Under the pieces are notes generated by a model. It did not search any database and was not told the DNA's origin. It saw only the letters and a program-made list of their open reading frames with translations. DNA of 6,397 nucleotides from Lachnospiraceae bacterium UBA2860. Its GTDB lineage: Bacteria; Bacillota; Clostridia; Lachnospirales; Lachnospiraceae. Of this stretch, positions 1-6,150 are shown piece by piece. A program made the translations under genes and the position numbers. Every line of letters starts with the position of its first letter. Position 1 is the first letter of the stretch. Location: positions 25,427 to 31,823 of the forward strand of contig DEFE01000051.1 of NCBI GenBank assembly GCA_002350625.1, given 5' to 3'.

Positions 1-938
1 AGATCCGGCGCGTTCTGCGCGATAAAGAAGAGCCTGTACAGCAGATAGAGAAACAGCAGCACGATGATGATGCCGCCGAATACGCCGAGCTCCTCACAGA
101 TAATAGAGAAGATCATGTCATTTTCCGCTTCCGGCACGGCGCGCAGCTTCTGCGTGCCGTTTCCGAGGCCTTTGCCGAAGAGGCCGCCGCTGCCGATCGC
201 GTAGAGGGCCTGCATGACCTGGTAACCGCCCTCTGAAGCGTACTCCTCGGGGTGCAGCCACACGCGGACCCGCATGGAGCGGAAGCCGCCGCTGCCGCCG
301 GCAAAGATGACGATCGCGACGAAAATGGCAAGGACCGCCGCTGCGGCGCCTCCGGCGAGCAGCAGCTTTTTCGTGTCCGGATGCGCGGCAAAGATGATCG
401 CGCATGTGATGATGGCGATGATGATCCCGCTGCTTAAGTTCTGCGTCAGTATGAAGACAGCAAGCGCCATGGCCCCGCCGGCCGCAAGCGGTCTGAGACA
501 GGCGCGCATGCCGCGGAAATTCCGCCCCATCTGCACAATCATCATCGGGACAAAGCAGATGACCGCGATCTTGCAGACTTCAGCCGGCTGAAAGCTCAGC
601 GGTCCCAGCGCGAGCCATCTTCTCGCGCCGTTGATCGTCCGCCCCATCGGCGTAAAGCGCACGAGGATGAGAAGAAACAGGGACGCAAGGTAAAGCAGCC
701 CGGACAGATTATACAGAAGGTGATAATCCAGAAACGACACAATAATGGCCAGAACAATGGCAAACAGAGCAAATCCCGCCTGCCGCGTAAAGAAATACAT
801 GTCATTATTATATCGGATGCCGGCGCGGTACGCCGTCGTGCTGTAGAGCATCACAAGACCGAAGCCGATGAGCAGTATGATCACGGCAATCAGATTATAA
901 TCATAATAGTCTTTTGCTCTTCTGTTGAATATCTGCAT
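1..938 (-). CDS. ftsW: FtsW/SpoVE-type SEDS peptidoglycan glycosyltransferase, C-terminus cut off by window edge
   Basis: SEDS-family membrane protein that polymerises lipid II into glycan strands, normally together with a class B penicillin-binding protein. The first 312 residues are present; roughly 60-80 C-terminal residues with the last membrane spans lie beyond the left edge. Visible membrane segments fall near residues 16-36, 50-70, 76-94, 122-136, 151-165, 170-185, 191-213 and 275-305. Family landmarks are INGARRWL (103-110, with the conserved Trp108), GPLSFQPAE (112-120), GYQVMQALYAIGSGGL (238-253) and GLGNGTQKL (257-265). PEAEND (269-274) matches the PEAHTD motif, making Asp274 the likely catalytic Asp. 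The GLG-to-PE spacing fits FtsW/SpoVE better than RodA, which carries one extra residue there, but RodA or a SpoVE-like role cannot be excluded. The ATG is 12 bases after the upstream stop, and AGGAC (945-949) gives a modest ribosome binding site. Likely co-transcribed with the GlgX-like gene. Confidence 0.9.
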   Translation of the reverse strand, partial: MQIFNRRAKDYYDYNLIAVIILLIGFGLVMLYSTTAYRAGIRYNNDMYFFTRQAGFALFAIVLAIIVSFLDYHLLYNLSGLLYLASLFLLILVRFTPMGRTINGARRWLALGPLSFQPAEVCKIAVICFVPMMIVQMGRNFRGMRACLRPLAAGGAMALAVFILTQNLSSGIIIAIITCAIIFAAHPDTKKLLLAGGAAAAVLAIFVAIVIFAGGSGGFRSMRVRVWLHPEEYASEGGYQVMQALYAIGSGGLFGKGLGNGTQKLRAVPEAENDMIFSIICEELGVFGGIIIVLLFLYLLYRLFFIAQNAPD

Positions 939-950
939 GAACCCGTCCTG

Positions 951-2861
951 TCAGACGCCCTTGGCGTTTTTCTTTTTCTCTGCGCTCTTCCCGCCGCGCC
1001 GGCTGCTTTTTGCCTTCGCGTCCGGATCGGGTTTTCCGAGCAGCACGGTCACGGAGCGCGGCGGCGTGTCCGCGTACTTCTGATCAGGGAGCGGCTTCAC
1101 CTCATCACCGGTGAACTCCTCGCCCTGCGGCGCGAAGGATCTGATCGCCGGGTACCATAAATATCCGGCGGGAAGATCCGGCAGCGCGAAAGGATGCGCG
1201 TCCCAGTATGCGTTATACGCGACATAGAAGTATTGATCCTCCGGCAGACCTTCTAACGCAGTATACAATCCATTGTACATTACCGCAAGAGTGCGGGAGA
1301 CATTTTCAAAAGAGCACACCCAGGCTGTCTCGTCGTGGAAGGAGATATCCGGGCAGCCGTATCCCTGGTAATCCGTTCCGCGAAGCTCTGTCTTTCTGTG
1401 AAAAACAGGATGCGCTTTCCTGAATGCGGTCAGCTTCCGCACGAAGGCGCGGAGCTCCTCGGCGTCTTTTGTCATGTTCCAGTCCGTCCAGCCGGTCGGG
1501 TTATCCTGCGCGTAGGCGTTGTTGTTGCCGTTCTGCGTGTTGCAGCCCTCGTCGCCCGCATAGAGAAGCGGAACGCCCTGCGCAAGGAACGCGATGAGGA
1601 GCGCGTTCTTCATCTGTTTCATTCTGAGAAGACGGATGCTGCGCTTCTTCGAGGGCCCTTCGACGCCGCAGTTCCAGCTGTAATTCCAGGAGGTGCCGTC
1701 ACTGTTGTTTTCTCCGTTCGCCTCATTGTGCTTCCACTCGTAGCACACGGAATCATAGAGCGTCATCCCGTTGACGCAGGCCATGTAATTGACATAGCCG
1801 TGCGTGGCCGGATTCCGCTTAAGCAGCTGTGAGAGGGCAAGCGTCTTGCCTTCATCTCCTTTCAGGAAGGCGCGCGCCGTATATTCAAAATCATCGTTGT
1901 ACTCCAGAAAGTGCTTTGTCTTCGGCAGATGATTGCCGTAGATCCACTGTCCGTCCACCCGGTCGATGAGAAGCTTGGTCCGCGTCAGCATGGGATCCTT
2001 CACGATCGACGCGACAGGCACGCCCTGGCCGATCAGATGAAAACCGTCCATGTGATAGAAACGCTTCCAGAAGTGAATGACGGATATCGCGACATAAGGA
2101 TCCGTGTGCTCGGGGAAATAGATCTCCATGAGCACATCCATGCCCGCCGCGTGAAACGCGCGGATCATGTCCCGGAGCTCGCCCGGCGCGTCCTCCGATG
2201 AAGCGTAGGCGGCCTTCGGGGCGAAGTAGTTGTTTTTCGCGGCATAGCCCCAGTAGTTTTTCAGGATCTTTCCTTCAGATTCCGCAGCTCCTTCAGAAGG
2301 TACATTCGTGAAGGGCGTGAGGCGCAGCGTCTCATCGAAGGAGTAGATCGGCATGAGCTCCACGGCGTTGAAGCCGAGTTCGCTGATATAAGGGATCATC
2401 TCCGCCGTCCCGCGGAATGTCCCCTTTGCGCGCACGCGTTTTGCTTTCTTGGTAAATCCGCGCACGTGGAGCTTATAGATCATCAGGTCGTCAAGAGAAA
2501 GAAACGGATGCGGCACATCCATCGTCTCCCAAGCTTCGCGCACCGGCACGGAATAGCCGGCGCGGGTGCTGGCCGCGTTCGGGTCAGCCGTCTTCACGCC
2601 GTCGATCTCATAATAATACCCGCACACATCCGCCGCGTCCTCGATGCGGACGGCACATACATCTCCCGTGCGCATCTCCTCCGTCAGAGGAATCCTCACT
2701 GTTTCCTTGTCTTTTCCTTTCTCCGTGATGAGGATCAGGTCCGCTTTGGCGTCCTCCGGAACGCACATGGCGAAATCAATCCCCCCTGCATGTATAAAAG
2801 CGCCCCGCCTTTCCGGATTTCCGGGGACTGTCCTTAGTAATTCACTTGTCGCTTCCGTCAT
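951..2861 (-). CDS. GlgX/isoamylase-like GH13 protein with a degenerate active site (probable pseudoenzyme)
   Basis: A 636-residue relative of glycogen debranching enzyme (GlgX, isoamylase, type I pullulanase). Layout: N-terminal CBM48-like beta domain about 18-100; GH13 barrel about 123-487, with YKLHVRGFT (129-137), NYWGY (202-206), NNYFAP (210-215), HNEANGENN (378-386), YAGDE (434-438) and GNNNAY (445-450); C-terminal beta domain about 488-605; then a Lys/Arg-rich tail. The usual catalytic residues are missing. GFRFD reads GFHLI (Ile277 for the nucleophile), KLIAEPWD reads KLLIDRVD (Asp300 for the acid/base Glu), and HDGFTL reads VNGMTL (Asn364 for the stabilising Asp). Hydrolase activity is therefore unlikely, and a binding, scaffold or regulatory role is inferred. 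The start is the ATG at 2861, preceded by AAGGAG with a 6-base spacer. An in-frame ATG 32 codons upstream (2957) has no ribosome binding site and lies just behind the likely promoter. The frame is intact over the full length, which argues against a decaying pseudogene. Confidence 0.9.
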   Translation of the reverse strand: MTEATSELLRTVPGNPERRGAFIHAGGIDFAMCVPEDAKADLILITEKGKDKETVRIPLTEEMRTGDVCAVRIEDAADVCGYYYEIDGVKTADPNAASTRAGYSVPVREAWETMDVPHPFLSLDDLMIYKLHVRGFTKKAKRVRAKGTFRGTAEMIPYISELGFNAVELMPIYSFDETLRLTPFTNVPSEGAAESEGKILKNYWGYAAKNNYFAPKAAYASSEDAPGELRDMIRAFHAAGMDVLMEIYFPEHTDPYVAISVIHFWKRFYHMDGFHLIGQGVPVASIVKDPMLTRTKLLIDRVDGQWIYGNHLPKTKHFLEYNDDFEYTARAFLKGDEGKTLALSQLLKRNPATHGYVNYMACVNGMTLYDSVCYEWKHNEANGENNSDGTSWNYSWNCGVEGPSKKRSIRLLRMKQMKNALLIAFLAQGVPLLYAGDEGCNTQNGNNNAYAQDNPTGWTDWNMTKDAEELRAFVRKLTAFRKAHPVFHRKTELRGTDYQGYGCPDISFHDETAWVCSFENVSRTLAVMYNGLYTALEGLPEDQYFYVAYNAYWDAHPFALPDLPAGYLWYPAIRSFAPQGEEFTGDEVKPLPDQKYADTPPRSVTVLLGKPDPDAKAKSSRRGGKSAEKKKNAKGV

Positions 2862-2867
2862 ACCTCT

Positions 2868-2873
2868 CTCCTT
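2868..2873 (-). promoter_or_regulatory. Ribosome binding site fixing the start of the GlgX-like gene
   Basis: AAGGAG on the minus strand lies 6 bases before the ATG at 2861. It selects this start over the longer in-frame ATG at 2957, whose upstream bases (ACGATTTGC) carry no Shine-Dalgarno match. The 32-residue extension would also be unusually basic and lie ahead of the CBM48-like domain. Confidence 0.85.
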
Positions 2874-2977
2874 ACGATTCCTTTTTTGAAGCGCACGTTT
2901 ATCCTTTCTCTGCCGCAATTTGATCATCAAAATCACGCTGATGACAGGCTTTGGCATGCAAATCGTTTATATGTCGC

Positions 2978-2983
2978 ATTATA
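2978..2983 (-). promoter_or_regulatory. Probable -10 element for the GlgX-like/ftsW unit
   Basis: A perfect TATAAT on the minus strand in the AT-rich part of the divergent intergenic region. The hexamer 17 bases upstream is TGGAGT, a weak -35. An alternative set is TTGAAA followed 18 bases later by TATTCT, ending just upstream. Transcription would start near 2971 and leave a leader of about 110 bases before the GlgX-like ATG. I found no clear riboswitch or operator in that leader. Confidence 0.5.
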
Positions 2984-3062
2984 CAGAATATTCCGGCAAA
3001 ACTCCATATTTCAAGACAAAAATCAGTCCGAAAATGAAGAAAAAACGCCGCCTCTTCGAGGA

Positions 3063-3091
3063 TTGCATTTTCATGGCGCATCTGCTATATT
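3063..3091 (+). promoter_or_regulatory. Promoter of the DUF1292 gene (extended -10)
   Basis: TTGCAT (3063-3068), a 17-base spacer, then TATATT (3086-3091) preceded by TG at 3083-3084, forming an extended -10 (TGCTATATT). The predicted start near 3098 gives a short leader of about 30 bases carrying a consensus ribosome binding site. The -35 matches only in its first three bases; the TG extension compensates. It is the only good plus-strand promoter seen ahead of this gene. Confidence 0.6.
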
Positions 3092-3114
3092 CCTTTCATG
3101 CAGACACTATTTAG

Positions 3115-3120
3115 AGGAGG
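3115..3120 (+). promoter_or_regulatory. Ribosome binding site fixing the DUF1292 start
   Basis: AGGAGG, complementary to the 16S rRNA 3' end, sits 7 bases before the ATG at 3128. This rules out the in-frame ATG at 3098, which lies at or before the predicted transcription start and whose extension would itself encode the ribosome binding site. Confidence 0.9.
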
Positions 3121-3127
3121 TGCACAC

Positions 3128-3448
3128 ATGGCAGATTATGAGCCGATGGACGGAGAGGAAATGGAGATCGATACGGTGACACTCACACTTGAGGATGACA
3201 CGGAGCTTGAGTGCGCGATCCTCGCCATTTATCCCGCAGGCGACAGAAGCTACATTGCCCTTATGCCGATGGACGAGGACGGCGAGCTCGAGGAGGATTC
3301 CGACGTTCTTCTCTACCGCTATATCGACAACGGCGAGGACGAAGAGCCGGAGCTCGAGAACATCGAGGACGATGACGAGTATGAGCTGGCCGCCGACGCG
3401 TTTGACGAACTGCTCGACGAAGAGGAGTTCGAGGACGAAGAAGAATAA
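3128..3448 (+). CDS. DUF1292 (YrzB-like) small acidic protein
   Basis: A 106-residue, strongly acidic protein resembling the DUF1292 family common in Firmicutes, whose function is unknown. The first 60-70 residues have a beta-strand pattern: TVTLTLEDDTELECAILAIY, then SYIALMPMD and DVLLYRYID, as in YrzB-like proteins (a Thr/Val strand, an Asp/Glu turn, then YIALxP and Y-rich strands). The C-terminal half is almost entirely Asp/Glu with a short helix around ELAADAFDELL. No signal peptide, membrane segment or catalytic motif is visible, so it should be cytosolic. It stands alone on the plus strand between two minus-strand units with its own promoter and terminator, unlike YrzB, which I recall sits in an operon with the Holliday-junction resolvase-like gene. 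Family assignment is by eye from the strand pattern and acidic tail; no role is proposed. Confidence 0.82.
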   Translation: MADYEPMDGEEMEIDTVTLTLEDDTELECAILAIYPAGDRSYIALMPMDEDGELEEDSDVLLYRYIDNGEDEEPELENIEDDDEYELAADAFDELLDEEEFEDEEE

Positions 3449-3451
3449 AGC

Positions 3452-3469
3452 GTGCGCCGCCTGGCGCAC
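3452..3469 (+). terminator. First hairpin of a tandem pair behind the DUF1292 gene
   Basis: A perfect 7-bp stem, GTGCGCC (3452-3458) and GGCGCAC (3463-3469), with a GCCT loop, starts 3 bases after the stop codon. No T-tract follows directly, so alone it is not a classical terminator. It may stabilise the 3' end or assist the stronger hairpin that follows after 5 bases. Confidence 0.5.
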
Positions 3470-3474
3470 AGCAT

Positions 3475-3504
3475 AAAAAAACTGCCGCTTGCGGCAGTTT
3501 TTTT
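3475..3504. terminator. Bidirectional intrinsic terminator between DUF1292 and dut
   Basis: Seven A (3475-3481), stem CTGCCG (3482-3487), tetraloop CTTG, stem CGGCAG (3492-3497), then seven T (3498-3504). The flanking A and T runs can extend the stem. Read on either strand it is a GC stem followed by seven U, so it can end both the plus-strand DUF1292 transcript and the minus-strand rpsO-pnp-dut transcript. The dut stop codon ends only 4 bases from it. Confidence 0.93.
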
Positions 3505-3508
3505 GTTT

Positions 3509-3946
3509 CTAGTTTTTACCGGTAGACCCGAAGCCGCCCGCTCCGCGCTCTGTCTCACTGAGCGTGTCAGTGAGCTCGAACGAAACATCGAGATACGGGA
3601 TCACGACCAGCTGCGCGATCCGCTCGCCGTGCTTCACGACACGCACCTCGTCCGTGTCGTTGTGCAGCGCGATGAGAAACGGTCCCCTGTAATCCGCGTC
3701 GACGACGCCGACGCAGTTGGCGGGGCGAAGCCCTTCCTTTGAGGCGAGACCGCTTCTTGCGAAAATGGCTCCGAAATACCCTTCCGGAATTTCCATCGAA
3801 AGCCCCGTGTCAATCATCCTCGTCGTATGCGGCGCGATGACGGCGTCATCTGAGAGGTCGGCGTAGAGATCATACCCGGCCGCCTCCCTGCTGCCCCTTG
3901 TGGGCAGGATGGCGCTCTTAGTCAGCTTCCGGACCCGGATGATCAT
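3509..3946 (-). CDS. dut: Deoxyuridine 5'-triphosphate nucleotidohydrolase (trimeric dUTPase)
   Basis: Hydrolyses dUTP to dUMP and pyrophosphate, supplying the dTMP precursor and keeping uracil out of DNA; cytosolic homotrimer, Mg2+-dependent. The 145 residues are the usual length and all five family motifs are present in order: AGYDLYAD (23-30), ARSGLASKEG (63-72), GVVDADYRG (80-88) with Asp83 as the likely water-activating residue, HGERIAQLVV (106-115), and the glycine-rich, P-loop-like RGAGGFGSTG (134-143), which closes over the nucleotide. The ATG overlaps the pnp stop codon as ATGA, with no good ribosome binding site of its own, so translation is probably coupled to pnp. The TAG stop lies directly before the shared terminator, making dut the last gene of the unit. 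Intact and expected to be active. Confidence 0.97.
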   Translation of the reverse strand: MIIRVRKLTKSAILPTRGSREAAGYDLYADLSDDAVIAPHTTRMIDTGLSMEIPEGYFGAIFARSGLASKEGLRPANCVGVVDADYRGPFLIALHNDTDEVRVVKHGERIAQLVVIPYLDVSFELTDTLSETERGAGGFGSTGKN

Positions 3947-6090
3947 TCCGGGTCAGCGCTCGCCACAACGCGGCCGACATCCATAGAGGCTGTCTGGTCC
4001 TTCGGGCAGTCCTTGATGGAGAAGCTGAACTTGCCGTTCTTGTCCTTGCCGAGGCAGATCACGCGGACGACGTCGCCGAGCTGCAGCACGTCCTCGACGC
4101 GCGCGATGCGGGCGTTCGCGATCTTTGAAATGTGGACGAGGCCCTCCTTGCCCGGTGCGAACTCAAGGAACGCGCCGAAGTCCTTAATGGAGACAACCTT
4201 TCCTGTCAGAATCATGTCCTTTTCGAACTCAGTCACGATGAGGCTGATCGCTTCCTGCGCGGCCTTCATCTTCTCGCTGTCCGTTCCGGCAATGGAGACA
4301 AACCCGTCGTCCTCGATGTCGATGGAGACGCCGTACTTCTCGATAAGCGCGTTGATGGTCTTGCCTCTCTGTCCGACGACATCGCCGATCTTCTCCGGAT
4401 CGATCGTCATCTGGATGATCTTCGGCGCCCACTTGCTGAGTTCCTTTCTCGGCTCGCTGATCACCGGCTCCATCACGTTCGTCAGGATGTACTCTCTCGC
4501 CTGCTTCGTGCGGGCAATGGCCTCCTCGACGATCTGGCGCGTAAGGCCGTGAATCTTGATATCCATCTGGATCGCCGTAATGCCGTCGTGCGTGCCGGCC
4601 ACCTTGAAGTCCATATCCCCGAAGAAGTCCTCAAGGCCCTGAATATCAGTCAGAACGATGTAGTCGTCGTCAGTCTCTCCCGTCACGAGTCCGCAGGAGA
4701 TGCCGGCCACTGCCTTCTTGATCGGGACGCCTGCCGCCATAAGCGCCATCGAAGAGGCGCAGATCGAAGCCTGAGAGGTGGAGCCATTTGACTCAAATGT
4801 CTCAGAGACGGCACGAATCGCATAGGGGAATTCCTCTTCGCTCGGCAGCACCGGAACGAGAGCTCTCTCCGCGAGCGCGCCGTGGCCGATCTCGCGGCGT
4901 CCCGGCCCGCGGCTCGGCTTTGTCTCGCCGACCGAATAGCTCGGGAAATTATACTGATGCATATATCTTGCCTTTGTGATGTACGGATCGAGACCCTCGA
5001 TCTTCTGCGCCTCGGAAAGCGGCGCAAGCGTCACGCAGTCGCAGATCTGCGTCTGTCCGCGCGTGAACATGGCGGAGCCGTGCGCTCTCGGAATGAGGTC
5101 GATCTCGGCGGCGAGCGGACGAATCTCGGTGATCTTTCTGCCGTCAGGTCTCTTCTCGTCCTTAAGGATCATCTTCCGCACGGTCTTCTTCTCATAGCGG
5201 TAGAGGGCGTCGTCGATGAGGCCCATCCACTCTTCGTTGTCGCCGTACTTCTCCTCGAATTTCGCGCGCACCTCGGCCACGCCGGCCTCGCGTGTCTGCT
5301 TGTCATCCGTGAAGACGACGTTTTCCATCTCCTCCGGCGGGCAGAGCTCTGTGAGCGCCGCGTTGAGTTCCTCCGGAATCTCATAATGCAGATAGTCGTG
5401 CTTCGGCTTGCCGCACTCGGCGATGATCATGTCGAAGAAGCGGATGATTTCCTTGTTGACTTCATCACACTTATAGATCGCCTCGATCATCTTCTCCTCA
5501 GGGAGCTCGTTGGCGCCGGCTTCGATCATGATGACCTTGTCGCGCGTAGAAGCGACCGTGAGCGCCAGATCGGATCTGCTCTTCAGCTCATAGCCGGGAT
5601 TGATCACGAATTCGCCGTCGACAAGACCAAGCTGCGTGGTCGCGCAGGGGCCGTCGAACGGGATGTCGGAAATGCTGGTGGCCAGGGCACTGCCGAGCAT
5701 CGCCGGCACTTCCGGATCGCATTCCGGATCCACGGACATGACGAGATTGTTCAGCGTAACGTCATTTCTGTAGTCCTTCGGAAACAGGGGGCGCATCGGC
5801 CGGTCGATCACGCGGCTTGTCAGCACGGCGTGTGTGGAAGGCTTGCCCTCGCGCTTGTTGAAGCCGCCCGGGAATTTGCCGACGGCATACATCTTTTCTT
5901 CGAAATCAACCGAAAGCGGGAAGAAATCGATGCCTTCACGCGGCTTGCTGGAAGCCGTAGCCGTGGAGAGCACCACTGTCTCACCGTAGTGCATAAAGCA
6001 GCAGCCGTTGGCCTGCTTGCCGACACGGTCTATGTCGACACGCAGCGTTCTGCCGCCAAGTTCCATTGAATAGCTCTTGTAATTACCCAT
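3943..6090 (-). CDS. pnp: Polyribonucleotide nucleotidyltransferase (PNPase)
   Basis: Phosphorolytic 3'-to-5' exoribonuclease that releases nucleoside diphosphates and can add 3' tails; a trimeric ring acting in RNA decay. The 715 residues match the usual length and domain order: first RNase PH domain about 10-210, with the RNA-contacting loop FPGGFNKREGKPS (73-85); all-alpha linker about 238-308; second, catalytic RNase PH domain about 312-525, with GHGALAERAL (402-411), SNGSTSQASICASS (434-447), GDMDFKVAG (491-499) and QMDIKI (508-513), the acidic residues expected at the metal site; KH domain about 556-612 with the GQRG loop (573-576); S1 domain about 626-693 starting GKVVSIKDFGAFLEF. The ATG at 6090 has AAGGAG (6095-6100) 4 bases upstream. 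It follows rpsO, the conserved bacterial order, and overlaps dut by 4 bases. The tail after S1 is short. No defect is seen. Confidence 0.98.
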   Translation of the reverse strand: MGNYKSYSMELGGRTLRVDIDRVGKQANGCCFMHYGETVVLSTATASSKPREGIDFFPLSVDFEEKMYAVGKFPGGFNKREGKPSTHAVLTSRVIDRPMRPLFPKDYRNDVTLNNLVMSVDPECDPEVPAMLGSALATSISDIPFDGPCATTQLGLVDGEFVINPGYELKSRSDLALTVASTRDKVIMIEAGANELPEEKMIEAIYKCDEVNKEIIRFFDMIIAECGKPKHDYLHYEIPEELNAALTELCPPEEMENVVFTDDKQTREAGVAEVRAKFEEKYGDNEEWMGLIDDALYRYEKKTVRKMILKDEKRPDGRKITEIRPLAAEIDLIPRAHGSAMFTRGQTQICDCVTLAPLSEAQKIEGLDPYITKARYMHQYNFPSYSVGETKPSRGPGRREIGHGALAERALVPVLPSEEEFPYAIRAVSETFESNGSTSQASICASSMALMAAGVPIKKAVAGISCGLVTGETDDDYIVLTDIQGLEDFFGDMDFKVAGTHDGITAIQMDIKIHGLTRQIVEEAIARTKQAREYILTNVMEPVISEPRKELSKWAPKIIQMTIDPEKIGDVVGQRGKTINALIEKYGVSIDIEDDGFVSIAGTDSEKMKAAQEAISLIVTEFEKDMILTGKVVSIKDFGAFLEFAPGKEGLVHISKIANARIARVEDVLQLGDVVRVICLGKDKNGKFSFSIKDCPKDQTASMDVGRVVASADPE

Positions 6091-6121
6091 ACTTCTCCTT
6101 CTGCCCGGAATGGGCGGTGAT

Positions 6122-6150
6122 ATAATAAAGTGTTATCTTAAACGCAGGAA
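6122..6150 (-). promoter_or_regulatory. Possible weak promoter inside the rpsO-pnp gap
   Basis: On the minus strand TATTAT (6122-6127) is one base from the -10 consensus, but the hexamer 17 bases upstream, TTCCTG (6145-6150), is poor. A separate pnp promoter behind rpsO is known in E. coli, which makes one plausible here. The sequence evidence alone is thin, and read-through from rpsO may suffice. Confidence 0.25.

Noticed and set aside
274..591. Plus-strand open frame opposite the SEDS gene
   Set aside because: Shadow of the well-conserved minus-strand membrane protein; no independent start signals.
2862..2957. 32-residue N-terminal extension of the GlgX-like protein
   Set aside because: No ribosome binding site before the ATG at 2957, while AAGGAG is well placed before 2861; the extension lies in the probable 5' leader.
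2899..3081. 60-codon minus-strand open frame in the divergent intergenic region
   Set aside because: Overlaps the predicted promoter of the GlgX-like gene, has only a weak, distant Shine-Dalgarno-like stretch, and shows no family resemblance.
3348..3445. Low-complexity GAG/GAC-rich stretch as a possible DNA repeat
   Set aside because: It is explained by acidic codons of the DUF1292 C-terminus; no regular repeat unit is present.
3107..3588. Minus-strand open frames opposite the DUF1292 gene, one Ser-rich and one hydrophobic
   Set aside because: Both are mirror images of the GAC/GAG-rich acidic coding sequence and run through the terminator; low-complexity artefacts.
4132..4791. 219-codon plus-strand open frame opposite pnp
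   Set aside because: Shadow of the pnp KH/catalytic region; no ribosome binding site seen and no family resemblance.
4882..6069. 395-codon open frame on the plus strand antisense to pnp
   Set aside because: It lies wholly opposite a fully conserved pnp, has no recognisable domain, and its His/Arg/Leu-rich composition is what the reverse frame of GC-rich coding DNA gives.
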